The notes under the pieces: model-generated | Databases searched by the model: none | What the model was told of the DNA's origin: nothing | The model's input: the letters and a program-made list of their open reading frames with translations, nothing else | Program-made: the position numbers and the translations under genes | Part shown: positions 1 to 9,019 of the stretch, in pieces | Position numbering within the stretch: the stretch's first letter is position 1 | Layout: each line of letters starts with the position of its first letter | From: Winogradskyella litoriviva | GTDB taxonomy: Bacteria > Bacteroidota > Bacteroidia > Flavobacteriales > Flavobacteriaceae | Reading direction: 5' to 3' | NCBI RefSeq assembly: GCF_013249065.1 | Contig: NZ_JABRWQ010000003.1 | Location: 372,001-436,000 of the forward strand | Length of the DNA stretch: 64,000 nt

Positions 1-686
1 AAAAGATTTCTCTTATATTTTTTACCAAATACAAATCCAATATGACACCCGAAGACACGTACTTCCCTATTAACATTTAAATATGGAGAAACACTTAATA
101 CCGTATTTGAATCAATCGAATAAAACAAACTTGCTTTAATATTAAACCCAATAATTAAAAGTTTATCTTCTTTAGCTTTGGCAATAAAACTACCTGGAGA
201 ACTACCACTAAATGAACCAAAAGGAGGAGAATATCTATAACTATATATGTTTCGATAAAATATATTTACTGACGGTCCTATTTGAAGATCCGTGATAATT
301 CGTTTATTAATTCTATATCCGTTTGATATATGAAATGTAATTATCGATAAATTATCTTTAGTACCTCCATCTATATACAAAAAACCATCAAACTGCTGAT
401 CCGTTTCTGGATTATAATTTTCAATCTGATTTAATGGAGGTTTTTTTTTATAGTTTAAAGCATCATATGTAATAGTATTTAAAAATACTCCAAATCCTAA
501 AAGTGTTTCATTCTTAAATTCTAAACCTAAGCTTATGCCAAAATTATCTTTAGGTTCAACTGAAATACCTACAGACAAGTTTGTTCCAAACACGAGACTT
601 TTTCCTTTTTTAATTAATTGTTGATGCTCTTGCGCATTAAAATAAACACCAAATAATAAAGTAATAGCTGTTATTATTTTTTTCAT
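1..686 (-). CDS. Secreted, probably outer-membrane beta-barrel protein (3' end beyond window)
   Basis: An open frame starts at the ATG at 686 on the minus strand and stays open to base 1, giving 228 residues without a stop. The N-terminus is a clear signal peptide, MKKIITAITLLFGVYFNAQ, with likely cleavage before the Gln. The rest is rich in alternating hydrophobic/aromatic stretches and glycines (for example FGISLGLEF and IIGFNIKASLFY). The last visible residues, HIGFVFGKKYK, look like a terminal barrel strand, so probably little is missing. This pattern is usual for small Bacteroidota outer-membrane proteins, but no family is recognised. It is divergent from the regulator at 880. The family call is inference; that it is a real gene is well supported by the signal peptide and the unbroken frame. 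Confidence 0.75.
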   Translation of the reverse strand, partial: MKKIITAITLLFGVYFNAQEHQQLIKKGKSLVFGTNLSVGISVEPKDNFGISLGLEFKNETLLGFGVFLNTITYDALNYKKKPPLNQIENYNPETDQQFDGFLYIDGGTKDNLSIITFHISNGYRINKRIITDLQIGPSVNIFYRNIYSYRYSPPFGSFSGSSPGSFIAKAKEDKLLIIGFNIKASLFYSIDSNTVLSVSPYLNVNREVRVFGCHIGFVFGKKYKRNL

Positions 687-879
687 AATTAAATACTTTT
701 TACTTGTTTTTAAGATCTATTGTCTAACCTAATAAGTTTTGTTTAAAAACCATTATCAATTCAATTACTCTAATCTACTTGTAATAATTGATATTAATTC
801 AATAAAAAAATCGAAAATTCTTTTAATTGTTTGTGTTTTTCACAAAATATTCAAATATATTTACTATAATTTTCGATTT

Positions 880-1878
880 ATGCAATATCAATTTATTAAG
901 TACTTAAAAGAAATAAACACAAGCACAACTTCTTTTGTAGATGAAATTGCAACCATTTTAGATATTGGCTACGATGCTGCCTACAGAAGAATCAATCTAA
1001 AAACCAATCTAACTTTAGAAGAAAGTGTTAAGCTTGCTAAGTACTATAAAATTTCACTTAATAAACTATTTGAAGTAGGAAGTAAAAATACTATACTCGT
1101 AGAAACTTCTCCAATTATTACTAATGAAGAGCATTTAGAATCTTACTTTTCTAAATCGATAGAAAATTTAATTCCGCTTACCAAGCTAAAAAGCGCTTCT
1201 ATTTTATATTCAGCAAAGGATATTCCACTCTTTTACACACTCAAAGATTCTTATATTACTAGATATAAAATATATGTGTGGTTAAAGCTTACCAATAAAG
1301 AAATGACTAAAAACAAAGTGTCTTTTGATGACTTTATAGATACAATACCCCATTCTTTATTAGAAAAAGCCTATGAATTGGGTCGGACTTATAATTTCAT
1401 AAATATTACCGAATTTTGGAATGACAATACCATAAATGGAACGCTTCAGCAAATTATATATTTTTTTGAGTCTCAATTACTATCTAAAGACTTGGCTTTG
1501 AAAATTTGTGATGATTTAGAAGACATCGTTAATCATGTAGAAAAGCAAACCATTAGACAAAGTATTATTAATTCTGAAAACAACGCATCTTACAACTTGT
1601 ACAAAAGTGATTTGCTTACGATGAGTAATATTATAATGGTTAAAACAAGTTACAAAAAAGCCTTTTTTGTTCCCTATACAGTTTTAGAGTATTTAAAAAT
1701 AGAACACCAAGAAACTTGTAATACTATGGACGATTTCTTTTCGCGTCAGATGTCTAACTCAAAACTATTAGTGCACTCAGGAGAAAAAGACCGAGTATTA
1801 TTTTTTAACAAAATGATGCAGAAAATTAATAAGCTCAAAGAGTTAATTAATGTTGGTACCTCTCGTGGGTTTGAATAG
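880..1878 (+). CDS. HTH-like putative transcriptional regulator, 332 aa
   Basis: The frame is open from 739, but the first 47 residues are low-complexity and Phe/Tyr/Ile-rich. The ATG at 880 (MQYQFIKYLKE) is preceded by TATAATTTTC, close to the Bacteroidota -7 element, so I choose it. Residues about 1-65 look like a helix-turn-helix: a Tyr-Asp-Ala-Ala-Tyr-Arg-Arg stretch as the recognition helix, then LTLEESVKLAKYYKISLNKLF, a helix typical of XRE/BetR-like regulators. The remaining 260 residues are helical, with no motif I recognise. Similar two-part proteins are common in Flavobacteriia and are annotated only as HTH-domain proteins. Its target is unknown. The divergent membrane-protein gene at 686 is the obvious candidate, by position only. 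Confidence 0.65.
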   Translation: MQYQFIKYLKEINTSTTSFVDEIATILDIGYDAAYRRINLKTNLTLEESVKLAKYYKISLNKLFEVGSKNTILVETSPIITNEEHLESYFSKSIENLIPLTKLKSASILYSAKDIPLFYTLKDSYITRYKIYVWLKLTNKEMTKNKVSFDDFIDTIPHSLLEKAYELGRTYNFINITEFWNDNTINGTLQQIIYFFESQLLSKDLALKICDDLEDIVNHVEKQTIRQSIINSENNASYNLYKSDLLTMSNIIMVKTSYKKAFFVPYTVLEYLKIEHQETCNTMDDFFSRQMSNSKLLVHSGEKDRVLFFNKMMQKINKLKELINVGTSRGFE

Positions 1879-1972
1879 ACCTATTAATGTTAAATAAATC
1901 TCAAAAACAATCTAAATTGTAATAGTAAACGTACATCTATTTTAGTTAATCAATCTAACCAAATAGAGATAT

Positions 1973-3409
1973 ATGTCTTCAAAAAACAACTCCTCAAAAA
2001 CAATATTAGCCTCAACAAAAACTAAAACTAAAAAACTATCTAAAGACTTTAGTTTATTTCTGAATAGCAAATCAAAAATAGAGAGTCCGTATAATAAAAT
2101 TGTTTTATTCAGTTCCTTCTTACTTCTTGTAATCGGTATTTATTTCTTGTCCGTTTTTCATAATGATTTTGAAAAATTTAGTGCAGACAAAGCTAGTACA
2201 ACCTTAGGCTATTCATTAATTACCATCGCTACAGGTTTATTCATTTTTAAAGCAGCATTTTTTGTATTTAAAGCTTATAATTATTTTAAATACAAGCCTA
2301 TTGAATCTGTGACAGACGAGGAGTTACCAACAATTACAGTGATTGTTCCAGCTTATAATGAAGGCAAACAAGTATGGGATACATTAATGAGTTTAACAAA
2401 CAGTAATTACCCAAAACATAAAATTCAGATTATATCTATTGATGACGGAAGTAAAGATGATACATGGAATTGGATGCAAGATGCCAAAAAGAAATTAGGA
2501 GACCGACTAGAAATCTACCAACAACCAGAAAACCAAGGAAAACGACATGCACTTTATCGTGGATTTAACTTAGGAACAGGAGATATCTATGTTACTGTAG
2601 ATAGCGATTCTATTGTTACAGACAAGACACTAAGAAATCTAGTTAGCCCTTTTACAACAAATGAGCAATGTGGTGCTGTAGCTGGGAATATAAGAGTTTT
2701 AAATAACAAAAAGGAAATACTACCTAAAATGCTAGATGTTAGTTTTGTAATGAGTTTTGAGTTTGTGCGCTCAGCAGAAAGTAACCTTAATTCAGTTTTA
2801 TGTACTCCTGGCGCATTGGCAGCTTATAGAAGTTCAGCTGTACATAAATGTTTACCACAATGGATTAATCAAACATTTATGGGTAAAGCTTCAGATATTG
2901 GAGAAGACAGAGCAATGACTAATATGATTTTAAAACAAGGCAAACATGTTTTATTTCAGAAGAATGCTGTGGCATACACTAATGTACCCGAGCAATATTT
3001 AGGATTATACAAAATGTTTATTCGTTGGGGAAGAAGTAATGTTAGAGAAAATCTTGAAATGGCTAAATATGTATTTACCAATTTTAGAGAACACGATAAA
3101 TCTGGTATACGAATATTGTTTATTAGTCAATTTTTAAAAATATTAATGAGTTATCCGTTATTAATTTCAATGTTGTTCTTTGTAATGGTCCATCCATTAT
3201 TATTTTTAGGCTCAACTTTGGTTAGCATATTAATTGCATCCACATTTTCTGTTTTATTTTTTGCGAGTCAATATAAATCAACACAAGGAATTTGGGCTTA
3301 TTCTTACAGCATAATGTACACCTTTGCTTTATTCTGGATTACACCTTATGCTATTGCTACAGCGAGTAGAAAAGGTTGGTTAACACGCGAATTAACCTTA
3401 ACAAAATAG
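1973..3409 (+). CDS. Membrane-bound family 2 glycosyltransferase (cellulose/hyaluronan synthase-like)
   Basis: This 478-residue protein has two N-terminal membrane helices (about 42-62 and 78-102), a cytoplasmic GT-A domain and two or three C-terminal helices (about 385-455). GT2 motifs are present in order: DDGS at 157-160, DSD at 210-212 (nucleotide/metal binding), GED at 310-312 (general base) and MFIRW at 348-352, a version of the QxxRW motif of processive synthases with the Gln replaced. The family adds single sugars to a growing chain at the inner membrane, as cellulose, chitin, hyaluronan and poly-GlcNAc synthases do. There is no adjacent PgaB, BcsB or PilZ partner, so the product cannot be named. 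It is separate from the large polysaccharide locus and lies just upstream of rpoD. Confidence 0.8.
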   Translation: MSSKNNSSKTILASTKTKTKKLSKDFSLFLNSKSKIESPYNKIVLFSSFLLLVIGIYFLSVFHNDFEKFSADKASTTLGYSLITIATGLFIFKAAFFVFKAYNYFKYKPIESVTDEELPTITVIVPAYNEGKQVWDTLMSLTNSNYPKHKIQIISIDDGSKDDTWNWMQDAKKKLGDRLEIYQQPENQGKRHALYRGFNLGTGDIYVTVDSDSIVTDKTLRNLVSPFTTNEQCGAVAGNIRVLNNKKEILPKMLDVSFVMSFEFVRSAESNLNSVLCTPGALAAYRSSAVHKCLPQWINQTFMGKASDIGEDRAMTNMILKQGKHVLFQKNAVAYTNVPEQYLGLYKMFIRWGRSNVRENLEMAKYVFTNFREHDKSGIRILFISQFLKILMSYPLLISMLFFVMVHPLLFLGSTLVSILIASTFSVLFFASQYKSTQGIWAYSYSIMYTFALFWITPYAIATASRKGWLTRELTLTK

Positions 3410-3532
3410 TTTAAAATTAAGGGCTAACTAAAACAGATACAAATATCATTATTAAAATTTTATTTTTTTTCTCAAGTTTTGTAACATTTTTATGCATTTT
3501 TACGTATAATAAAGAGTAACATAGCGTTGCAA

Positions 3533-3540
3533 TATTTTTG
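3533..3540 (+). promoter_or_regulatory. Candidate -7 element of the rpoD promoter
   Basis: TATTTTTG fits the Bacteroidota -7 consensus TAnnTTTG and lies 18 bases before the rpoD ATG at 3559, the usual spacing for a short leader. No TTTG or TTG is found 17-23 bases upstream, so only half the promoter is supported. Confidence 0.4.
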
Positions 3541-3558
3541 CACAAATCTTAAAATTGA

Positions 3559-4422
3559 ATGAGACAGCTTAAAATTACCAAGCAGGTAACCAACAGGGAA
3601 ACTGCATCATTAGATAAATATTTACAAGAAATTGGTAAGGTCGATCTTATAACAGCAGACGAAGAGGTAGAATTAGCTCAACGTATAAAAGCTGGAGACC
3701 AAATTGCTTTAGAAAAATTAACTAAAGCAAACCTGCGTTTTGTTGTATCGGTAGCAAAACAATATCAGAATCAAGGATTAACATTACCAGATTTAATTAA
3801 TGAAGGCAATTTAGGATTGATTAAAGCTGCTCAACGTTTTGATGAAACACGTGGTTTTAAATTTATTTCTTATGCAGTATGGTGGATTAGACAATCTATT
3901 TTACAAGCATTGGCAGAACAATCTCGTATTGTACGTTTGCCTTTGAATAAGATTGGGTCTATTAATAAAATAAATAAAACATTTGCTTTTTTAGAGCAAA
4001 GCCATGAGCGACCACCTTCTGCCGAAGAAATCGCAAAAGAATTAGATATGACTATTAACGATGTTAAAGAGTCAATGAAAAATTCTGGTCGTCACGTAAG
4101 TATGGATGCACCCTTAGTAGAAGGCGAAGATTCTAACTTATATGATGTATTGCGAAGTGGAGAATCACCAAATCCAGATAAAGATTTATTACATGAATCT
4201 TTACGTACTGAGATAGAACGTGCCTTAGAAACTTTAACACCTCGTGAAGCAGATGTTATTCGTTTATATTTTGGCTTGGCTAGTCAACACCCAATGACAC
4301 TTGAGGAAATTGGAGAAACATTTGATTTAACAAGAGAGCGTGTTAGACAAATAAAAGAAAAAGCTATCAGACGTTTAAAACACACCTCTAGAAGTAAAAT
4401 ATTAAAGACATATTTAGGTTAG
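3559..4422 (+). CDS. rpoD: Primary sigma factor RpoD/SigA of Bacteroidota type
   Basis: This is the housekeeping sigma-70 factor that directs RNA polymerase to most promoters. At 287 residues it is the short form typical of Bacteroidota, lacking region 1.1. It opens with the characteristic MRQLKITKQ and region 1.2 ([12 protein letters not shown]). Region 2 follows ([19 protein letters not shown], then [13 protein letters not shown], the core-binding and -10 melting segment). Region 3 lies in the middle, and region 4.2 is at the end ([20 protein letters not shown], the HTH). The phylum's divergent region 4 recognises TTTG rather than TTGACA, which matches the promoters seen elsewhere in this window. 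It is monocistronic, with a -7-like element upstream and two hairpins downstream. Confidence 0.97.
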   Translation: MRQLKITKQVTNRETASLDKYLQEIGKVDLITADEEVELAQRIKAGDQIALEKLTKANLRFVVSVAKQYQNQGLTLPDLINEGNLGLIKAAQRFDETRGFKFISYAVWWIRQSILQALAEQSRIVRLPLNKIGSINKINKTFAFLEQSHERPPSAEEIAKELDMTINDVKESMKNSGRHVSMDAPLVEGEDSNLYDVLRSGESPNPDKDLLHESLRTEIERALETLTPREADVIRLYFGLASQHPMTLEEIGETFDLTRERVRQIKEKAIRRLKHTSRSKILKTYLG

Positions 4423-4460
4423 TTTTTAAATTATTAACGACTAAACTAATAACGACAACA

Positions 4461-4489
4461 ACAGTTACAAACATAACTGTTCGTTTTTT
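4461..4489 (+). terminator. First hairpin after rpoD, terminator-like
   Basis: ACAGTTA (4461-4467) pairs perfectly with TAACTGT (4474-4480) around a 6-base loop and is followed by TCGTTTTTTG. The stem is short and A/T-rich, so it is probably a weak terminator backed up by the stronger one just downstream. Confidence 0.5.
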
Positions 4490-4497
4490 GATTGATG

Positions 4498-4537
4498 AAA
4501 GAACCCACGGCTGATTACCGTGGGTTCACTTTTTTAT
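4498..4537 (+). terminator. Strong rho-independent terminator of rpoD
   Basis: GAACCCACGG (4501-4510) and CCGTGGGTTC (4518-4527) form a perfect 10-bp G/C-containing stem with a 7-base loop, followed by ACTTTTTTAT. It ends the rpoD transcript before rpe. Confidence 0.9.
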
Positions 4538-4646
4538 ACATATACCAAACACAAATTTCTGTTGTCTACAACAAATCCTTTTACTAACCAGTTATTAATC
4601 TTTACAATTTAATTACCTTTACCCTAAATTAAAAGAACATTTAATA

Positions 4647-5309
4647 ATGGCTTCAAATTTAATTGCTCCTTCTATGTTAGCTGCCGATTTTGGTAACCTT
4701 CAACACGATACAGAAATGGTTAATAACAGTGATGCTGATTGGTTTCATATTGATGTTATGGATGGTCACTTTGTACCAAACATATCTTATGGAATGCCTG
4801 TAATTGCAGCTATTAAAAAACACGCTACCAAACCATTAGACGTACATTTAATGATAGAAAAACCAGAGCGTTATATTGAAGAATTTGCTAAGGTTGGTGC
4901 AGATATCATTACGGTACATTATGAATCTACGATTCATCTACATCGCACTTTAAGGCAAATAAAAGATGCTGGTTGTAAAGCTGGTGTAGTTCTTAATATA
5001 TCTACACCTATTAATGTATTAGAAGATATTTTACCTGAATGCTATATGATTTTATTGATGTCCATTAATCCAGGTTTTGGTGGACAAAAATTTGAAAACA
5101 TTACATATAAACGCATTAAGAATCTTCGAAAAATGATTAACGACCAAGGTCTAGATACTAGAATAGAAGTTGATGGTGGTGTTACTAATAAAAACATTAA
5201 ACAACTTGTTGAAGCTGGCGCTGATACCTTTGTTGCAGGTAGCCATGTTTTTAAAAGTGATAACCCAACGGCAACTATAAAAAACCTAAAAGATTTAGCT
5301 AATTCATAG
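4647..5309 (+). CDS. rpe: Ribulose-phosphate 3-epimerase
   Basis: It interconverts D-ribulose 5-phosphate and D-xylulose 5-phosphate in the pentose phosphate pathway, in the cytoplasm. The protein is a 220-residue TIM barrel of normal length. Visible family motifs are IAPSMLAADF at the N-terminus (catalytic Ser), FHIDVMDGHFVPN (metal-binding His34 and Asp36), DVHLMIE (metal His), SINPGFGGQKF (phosphate-loop Gly cluster) and EVDGGVTN (second catalytic/metal Asp). It is transcribed alone, convergent with the CBS gene, whose stop lies only 21 bases away. Confidence 0.96.
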   Translation: MASNLIAPSMLAADFGNLQHDTEMVNNSDADWFHIDVMDGHFVPNISYGMPVIAAIKKHATKPLDVHLMIEKPERYIEEFAKVGADIITVHYESTIHLHRTLRQIKDAGCKAGVVLNISTPINVLEDILPECYMILLMSINPGFGGQKFENITYKRIKNLRKMINDQGLDTRIEVDGGVTNKNIKQLVEAGADTFVAGSHVFKSDNPTATIKNLKDLANS

Positions 5310-5330
5310 CCTCATTTTTTGGAGAAAATT

Positions 5331-5750
5331 TTAGAGTTGCTTTATTAAATAGTTTATTAAATCTGTAGTTGTTACTATACCAACTAATAATCCCTTATCT
5401 ACAACTGGTAACGCATGAAATTCTTTTTTAGCTAAAACTTCAGCCACTTCCTTTATAGTATTATCAGGAGCCACGGTTACAAGATTCTTGGCCATTACCT
5501 GATCTATAGTAAACATATTATACACTAAAGTATCTACTTCTGTTTCCGTTTCATCTACAGCATCCGCAAAGCTAATTCTTAACAAATCCGTATAACTCAA
5601 CATACCTATTACAACCTCTTCCTTTACAACAGGAATATGTCTAATTTTATGTCTTTTAAATAAAATTTCTGCTTTTTCTAAATCATCATCCCTATTGAGC
5701 GCAATGATATCTTTGGTCATTATTGCAGAAATTGGTTCGTTATTTTTCAT
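5331..5750 (-). CDS. Two-CBS-domain protein, 139 aa
   Basis: The protein consists almost entirely of one CBS pair (Bateman module). The first is about residues 7-60 (ISAIMTKDIIALNRDDDLEKA, then IRHIPVVKEEVVIGMLSYTDLL). The second is about 78-135 (VMAKNLVTVAPDNTIKEVA, then HALPVVDKGLLVGIVTTTDLI). Such stand-alone modules bind adenine nucleotides and act as energy or ligand sensors, often on a partner protein; no partner is evident. The gene lies downstream of wzc, with an 84-base gap that contains a 12-bp palindrome, so it may be a separate unit. Exact role unknown. Confidence 0.88.
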   Translation of the reverse strand: MKNNEPISAIMTKDIIALNRDDDLEKAEILFKRHKIRHIPVVKEEVVIGMLSYTDLLRISFADAVDETETEVDTLVYNMFTIDQVMAKNLVTVAPDNTIKEVAEVLAKKEFHALPVVDKGLLVGIVTTTDLINYLIKQL

Positions 5751-5806
5751 AATCTTAGGTTTTATAATTCACTCTTAAAAGTAAATTTTACAACCCGTAA
5801 AAATTA

Positions 5807-5818
5807 TGATAATTATCA
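5807..5818. promoter_or_regulatory. 12-bp perfect palindrome between wzc and the CBS gene
   Basis: TGATAATTATCA is a perfect palindrome inside the 84-base gap. On the minus strand it is flanked by AATTA and TAATT and followed by TTTT. It could therefore be a weak A/T-rich terminator of the polysaccharide operon or an operator for the CBS gene. It resembles half of a Fur-type site, but that is weak evidence. Confidence 0.3.
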
Positions 5819-5834
5819 CGTAATTAAATTTTAA

Positions 5835-8171
5835 TTACTCTTTACTTCCATAACCATAATTATATCCATAATTATACCCATAACCATAAGATTTATTGGT
5901 ATCTACACTATTTAGTACGTAAGCAATATTTTTTAACTTGCCTGATTCATTTAAATCCTTAGAATAATTTAACAGATTTTTCTCTGTATAGTTAGCTCTT
6001 ACAAGATAAATAGTAGCATCTGCTAATTTGGAGATTAACATTGTATCTGTTACTAAAATTGTTGGTGCAGTATCTACAACTATATAATCGTATTCTTCTC
6101 TTGCTTCTTCTAATAATTTCTCAAAACGACCATTGGTCAATAAATGAGCTGGATTTGGAGGAATACTACCTGATAAAATAATATCATGGTTAGGGTGTTT
6201 TTCAAAGCCCTTAATTAAAGCATCTCTCCAATCATAGTTTACATCATGCAAATAATTAGACAATCCTGGTTTATGTTTTTCTTCCGAAATGTGTGTATGA
6301 ATTTGTGGGTTTCTTAAATCTGCACCAATTAATAACACCTTTCTATTAATACTTGAAAGGGACAACGATAAATTGATACTTACATAAGTTTTACCTTCTC
6401 CTTTTATAGTAGATGTACAAAAAATAATACGCCCGTTATCCTTTTGTTTTATTGGCAATATATAATCTACATTAGAACTTAAAATTCTAAAGGCTTCTGC
6501 CTGTACAGAATTATCTTCTGGATTTTTAAAAATTAATTGATCACTTTTTACTTTAGGTATTTCACCGACTATAGGAATTTTAGGATTCCGTTCCAATAGA
6601 TCTTCTCTTCCCTTTACTTTAGTATTTAATAATTGGATTACATATAAAACTCCAAATGGAATTAATAAACCAGATAAAAGAGCCATTAAATATATACTTC
6701 GAGAATTTGGAAAAATTGGAGAACCTCCAGAAATCGCATACTCAACAACCTTAATTGAAGGTTCGGTTATTGCTAAGTTAATGGCTGCTTCTTCTCTCTT
6801 TTGCAAAAGAAATAAATATAAACTTTGTTTAATTTCACGTTGTCTAGTAATATCAACAATAGCTTTTTCTTTAGCAGGCAAACTATAAACCTGAGAAGAA
6901 AATTTTCTATTTTTTTTAATTAATTGCGCCTTTGAAGTCTTTAATTGTTTCGCATAAGAATCAATAGAAGCAAAAACATTAGACTTCACATCTCTTATTT
7001 TGGACTCTAATTGTAGTACATTTGGGTTATTTTCTCCCGCACTTCTTTTTAAGTTATCACGTTCAAAAACTAGCGAATTATAATTATCAATTAACCCATT
7101 AATGCTAGAATTATCTAAACCAATATTAGCTGGCAATAAATCAGATATAGAATTAGGTTTTTCAACCGACTCTCGTAATCCTTCTGTTATCATCAATTGA
7201 CTATCTAATGCAAATAATTCTTCTTCTGACAATGTTCTTTGAGACATCCCTAGTTCTGCGTCAGACTCAATATTAATAAAATTATTATTTTGCTTATAAT
7301 CTTTTATTCCTACTTCAATAGAGTCTAATTCTTTAGCTAACTTAGTAAAGCGTTCATCAATAAAATCAATTGTACGCCTAGAAACATCTTGTCGATCATT
7401 AATACCATCCTGATTAAAAACATCTATTAAAGTGTTTAATACTCGTTCATTTTTAGATTTACTTTGACTCTTAAAGTTCAATTGCAATAAGTCACTATTT
7501 GCTCCCAGAACTCCCACTTCAATGAGGCCTTTTAATCCATTTGTCACTGCAGCTATAGAAGATAAACTAACTATATAAGTTTTACCTACAAAATTATTAA
7601 TAGGATTAACACTGTTAAGACTTAACTCAAAAGGCAGGTTATGACTAGTTTTTGTAGTGTCAAAACCAGGAAAGTTTAAAGATTTACCTGTTCTTGAAGA
7701 TATAACTTCAAAGGCATTAGGGTTAACAACAATTTTATAAGATGAACTTATATAAATACTATCATTACCTATAGTTTTCACAATATTAAAAGGCAGTTTA
7801 TAAATTTCAGTAGTTAAAACATTACCTTCTTCATAATATCGCATAGTTAAGTCTAAACGATCCACCACGTTTTCAATTATACGATACGATTTTAATATTT
7901 CAATCTCATTTTCTAAATTAATATTAGAACGATTAAATACAAATGCCGAGGATGGCAATTCTAAACCTTTAGTTTTATTTAAAATCTTAATTTTTGCACT
8001 AGCCTTATAAACTTTAGGAGTATATCTTAAATAAATAAATGCGCCGATAAATGTTAAAACAACACTGATAAGGAACCAATACCAAAAATGTAAATATTTG
8101 CGGACTTCTCTTTTAATAGTCTCACCTTGATCATGATTATTCTGATAACTACTCTCTTGAAGTTGACTCAT
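5835..8171 (-). CDS. wzc: Wzc-type polysaccharide co-polymerase with BY-kinase domain
   Basis: This 778-residue inner-membrane protein controls chain length and export of the polymer. The N-terminal Wzz domain has membrane helix 1 at about 29-49, a large periplasmic coiled region (about 50-485), and helix 2 at about 490-515 (YLMALLSGLLIPFGVLYVI). The cytoplasmic kinase starts near 560. Its Walker A is STIKGEGKT at 587-595, Walker A' is LLIGADLRNP near 613-622, and Walker B is IVVDTAP around Asp700. The tail at 762-774 has seven tyrosines at every second residue (YGYGYNYGYNYGY), the autophosphorylation cluster of bacterial tyrosine kinases. In Walker A' the usual first Asp of DxDxR is Gly616. 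wza lies one base upstream. The likely phosphatase partner is the LMW-PTP domain fused at 23554-25317. Confidence 0.93.
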   Translation of the reverse strand: MSQLQESSYQNNHDQGETIKREVRKYLHFWYWFLISVVLTFIGAFIYLRYTPKVYKASAKIKILNKTKGLELPSSAFVFNRSNINLENEIEILKSYRIIENVVDRLDLTMRYYEEGNVLTTEIYKLPFNIVKTIGNDSIYISSSYKIVVNPNAFEVISSRTGKSLNFPGFDTTKTSHNLPFELSLNSVNPINNFVGKTYIVSLSSIAAVTNGLKGLIEVGVLGANSDLLQLNFKSQSKSKNERVLNTLIDVFNQDGINDRQDVSRRTIDFIDERFTKLAKELDSIEVGIKDYKQNNNFINIESDAELGMSQRTLSEEELFALDSQLMITEGLRESVEKPNSISDLLPANIGLDNSSINGLIDNYNSLVFERDNLKRSAGENNPNVLQLESKIRDVKSNVFASIDSYAKQLKTSKAQLIKKNRKFSSQVYSLPAKEKAIVDITRQREIKQSLYLFLLQKREEAAINLAITEPSIKVVEYAISGGSPIFPNSRSIYLMALLSGLLIPFGVLYVIQLLNTKVKGREDLLERNPKIPIVGEIPKVKSDQLIFKNPEDNSVQAEAFRILSSNVDYILPIKQKDNGRIIFCTSTIKGEGKTYVSINLSLSLSSINRKVLLIGADLRNPQIHTHISEEKHKPGLSNYLHDVNYDWRDALIKGFEKHPNHDIILSGSIPPNPAHLLTNGRFEKLLEEAREEYDYIVVDTAPTILVTDTMLISKLADATIYLVRANYTEKNLLNYSKDLNESGKLKNIAYVLNSVDTNKSYGYGYNYGYNYGYGSKE

Positions 8172-8172
8172 T

Positions 8173-8928
8173 TTATTTTGTAATTAAAACTATTGTACTG
8201 AAAAGAATCGACACTACAGATATTAAAGTCCCTACATTACCAACAAAGCCAGCACTTTTAACTTTAGGATTATTAGGATCAACAATAATAGTGTCATTAG
8301 GTTTAACAAAATTAAAAGGTCCATTTAACCAATCAGCCGAGGTTAAATCTATATGTGCTATTTGTTGAACACCGTTTTCATATCTTATAATTGTAATATC
8401 TTCACGTTTCCCATTAATAGTTAAATCACCAGCATAACCCAAAGCTTGCAATAACGTCACGTTTTGTTCCGTAAAACTGAATGTACCCGGCTGATTAACT
8501 TCTCCAAGAACTGTAACTTTAGCATTTACTAGTCTAACATCGACCGTTGGATTTTTTAAGTGACCACTTTCTATTAGTAAAGACTTTAAATAAATAGCAA
8601 ATTCTTGAGTTGTCATATTAGCTGTCGATAATACACCTAAAATTGGAAAATTAATGGTTAAATCTTCAGAAACTAAATAACCATCTAATTGCATTAATTC
8701 AACACTGTTCCCAACGCCACTTGTCACTTTATTATAGGGTATAGCTGAATCTGGTATTAATGCACTTACATTAATACGTAAAACATCGTTAGTTTGAATT
8801 TTTGAATTAGCGTATACAATTTCTTGGTTAGAATATTGATTGGCATCTTGTAAATAAAGAATTTCTTTTTTACTTGTACATGATGATAAAAGCAAAACGC
8901 AACATAAAACATAAAAGTTCTTTGACAT
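8173..8928 (-). CDS. wza: Wza-type polysaccharide export lipoprotein
   Basis: It forms the outer-membrane exit channel for the polymer together with Wzc. The 251-residue protein starts with a lipoprotein signal, MSKNFYVLCCVLLLSSC, with lipobox Cys17. A polysaccharide-export domain follows (IQTNDVLRINVSALIPD, about 44-130), then an SLBB domain (VTVLGEVNQPGTFSF, about 138-215). A hydrophobic C-terminal helix closes it (GFVGNVGTLISVVSILFSTIVLI). It is shorter than enterobacterial Wza but normal for Bacteroidota. It is the first gene behind the promoter at 8950-8980 and is followed directly by wzc. Confidence 0.92.
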   Translation of the reverse strand: MSKNFYVLCCVLLLSSCTSKKEILYLQDANQYSNQEIVYANSKIQTNDVLRINVSALIPDSAIPYNKVTSGVGNSVELMQLDGYLVSEDLTINFPILGVLSTANMTTQEFAIYLKSLLIESGHLKNPTVDVRLVNAKVTVLGEVNQPGTFSFTEQNVTLLQALGYAGDLTINGKREDITIIRYENGVQQIAHIDLTSADWLNGPFNFVKPNDTIIVDPNNPKVKSAGFVGNVGTLISVVSILFSTIVLITK

Positions 8929-8949
8929 TTGTTATGTGTTTTAAAGCGA

Positions 8950-8980
8950 CAAATATAAGTGCATTTATAGTTATTACAAA
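8950..8980 (-). promoter_or_regulatory. Near-perfect Bacteroidota promoter before wza
   Basis: On the minus strand TTTG (8980-8977) is followed after exactly 19 bases by TATATTTG (8957-8950), the consensus TTTG-N19-TAnnTTTG. Transcription should start about 15 bases before the wza ATG at 8928. This gives wza-wzc its own promoter, independent of readthrough from the upstream polysaccharide genes. Confidence 0.8.
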
Positions 8981-9019
8981 GCATTAAATAACGTAGCCTT
9001 TTGTGTAAAACAATATTAG

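Noticed and set aside
739-879. N-terminal extension of the regulator gene
   Set aside because: The 47 extra residues are low-complexity and contain the probable promoter; the ATG at 880 is better placed.
5807-5818. Fur box upstream of the CBS gene
   Set aside because: The palindrome is only 12 bp and lacks the 7-1-7 structure, and the CBS gene has no link to iron.
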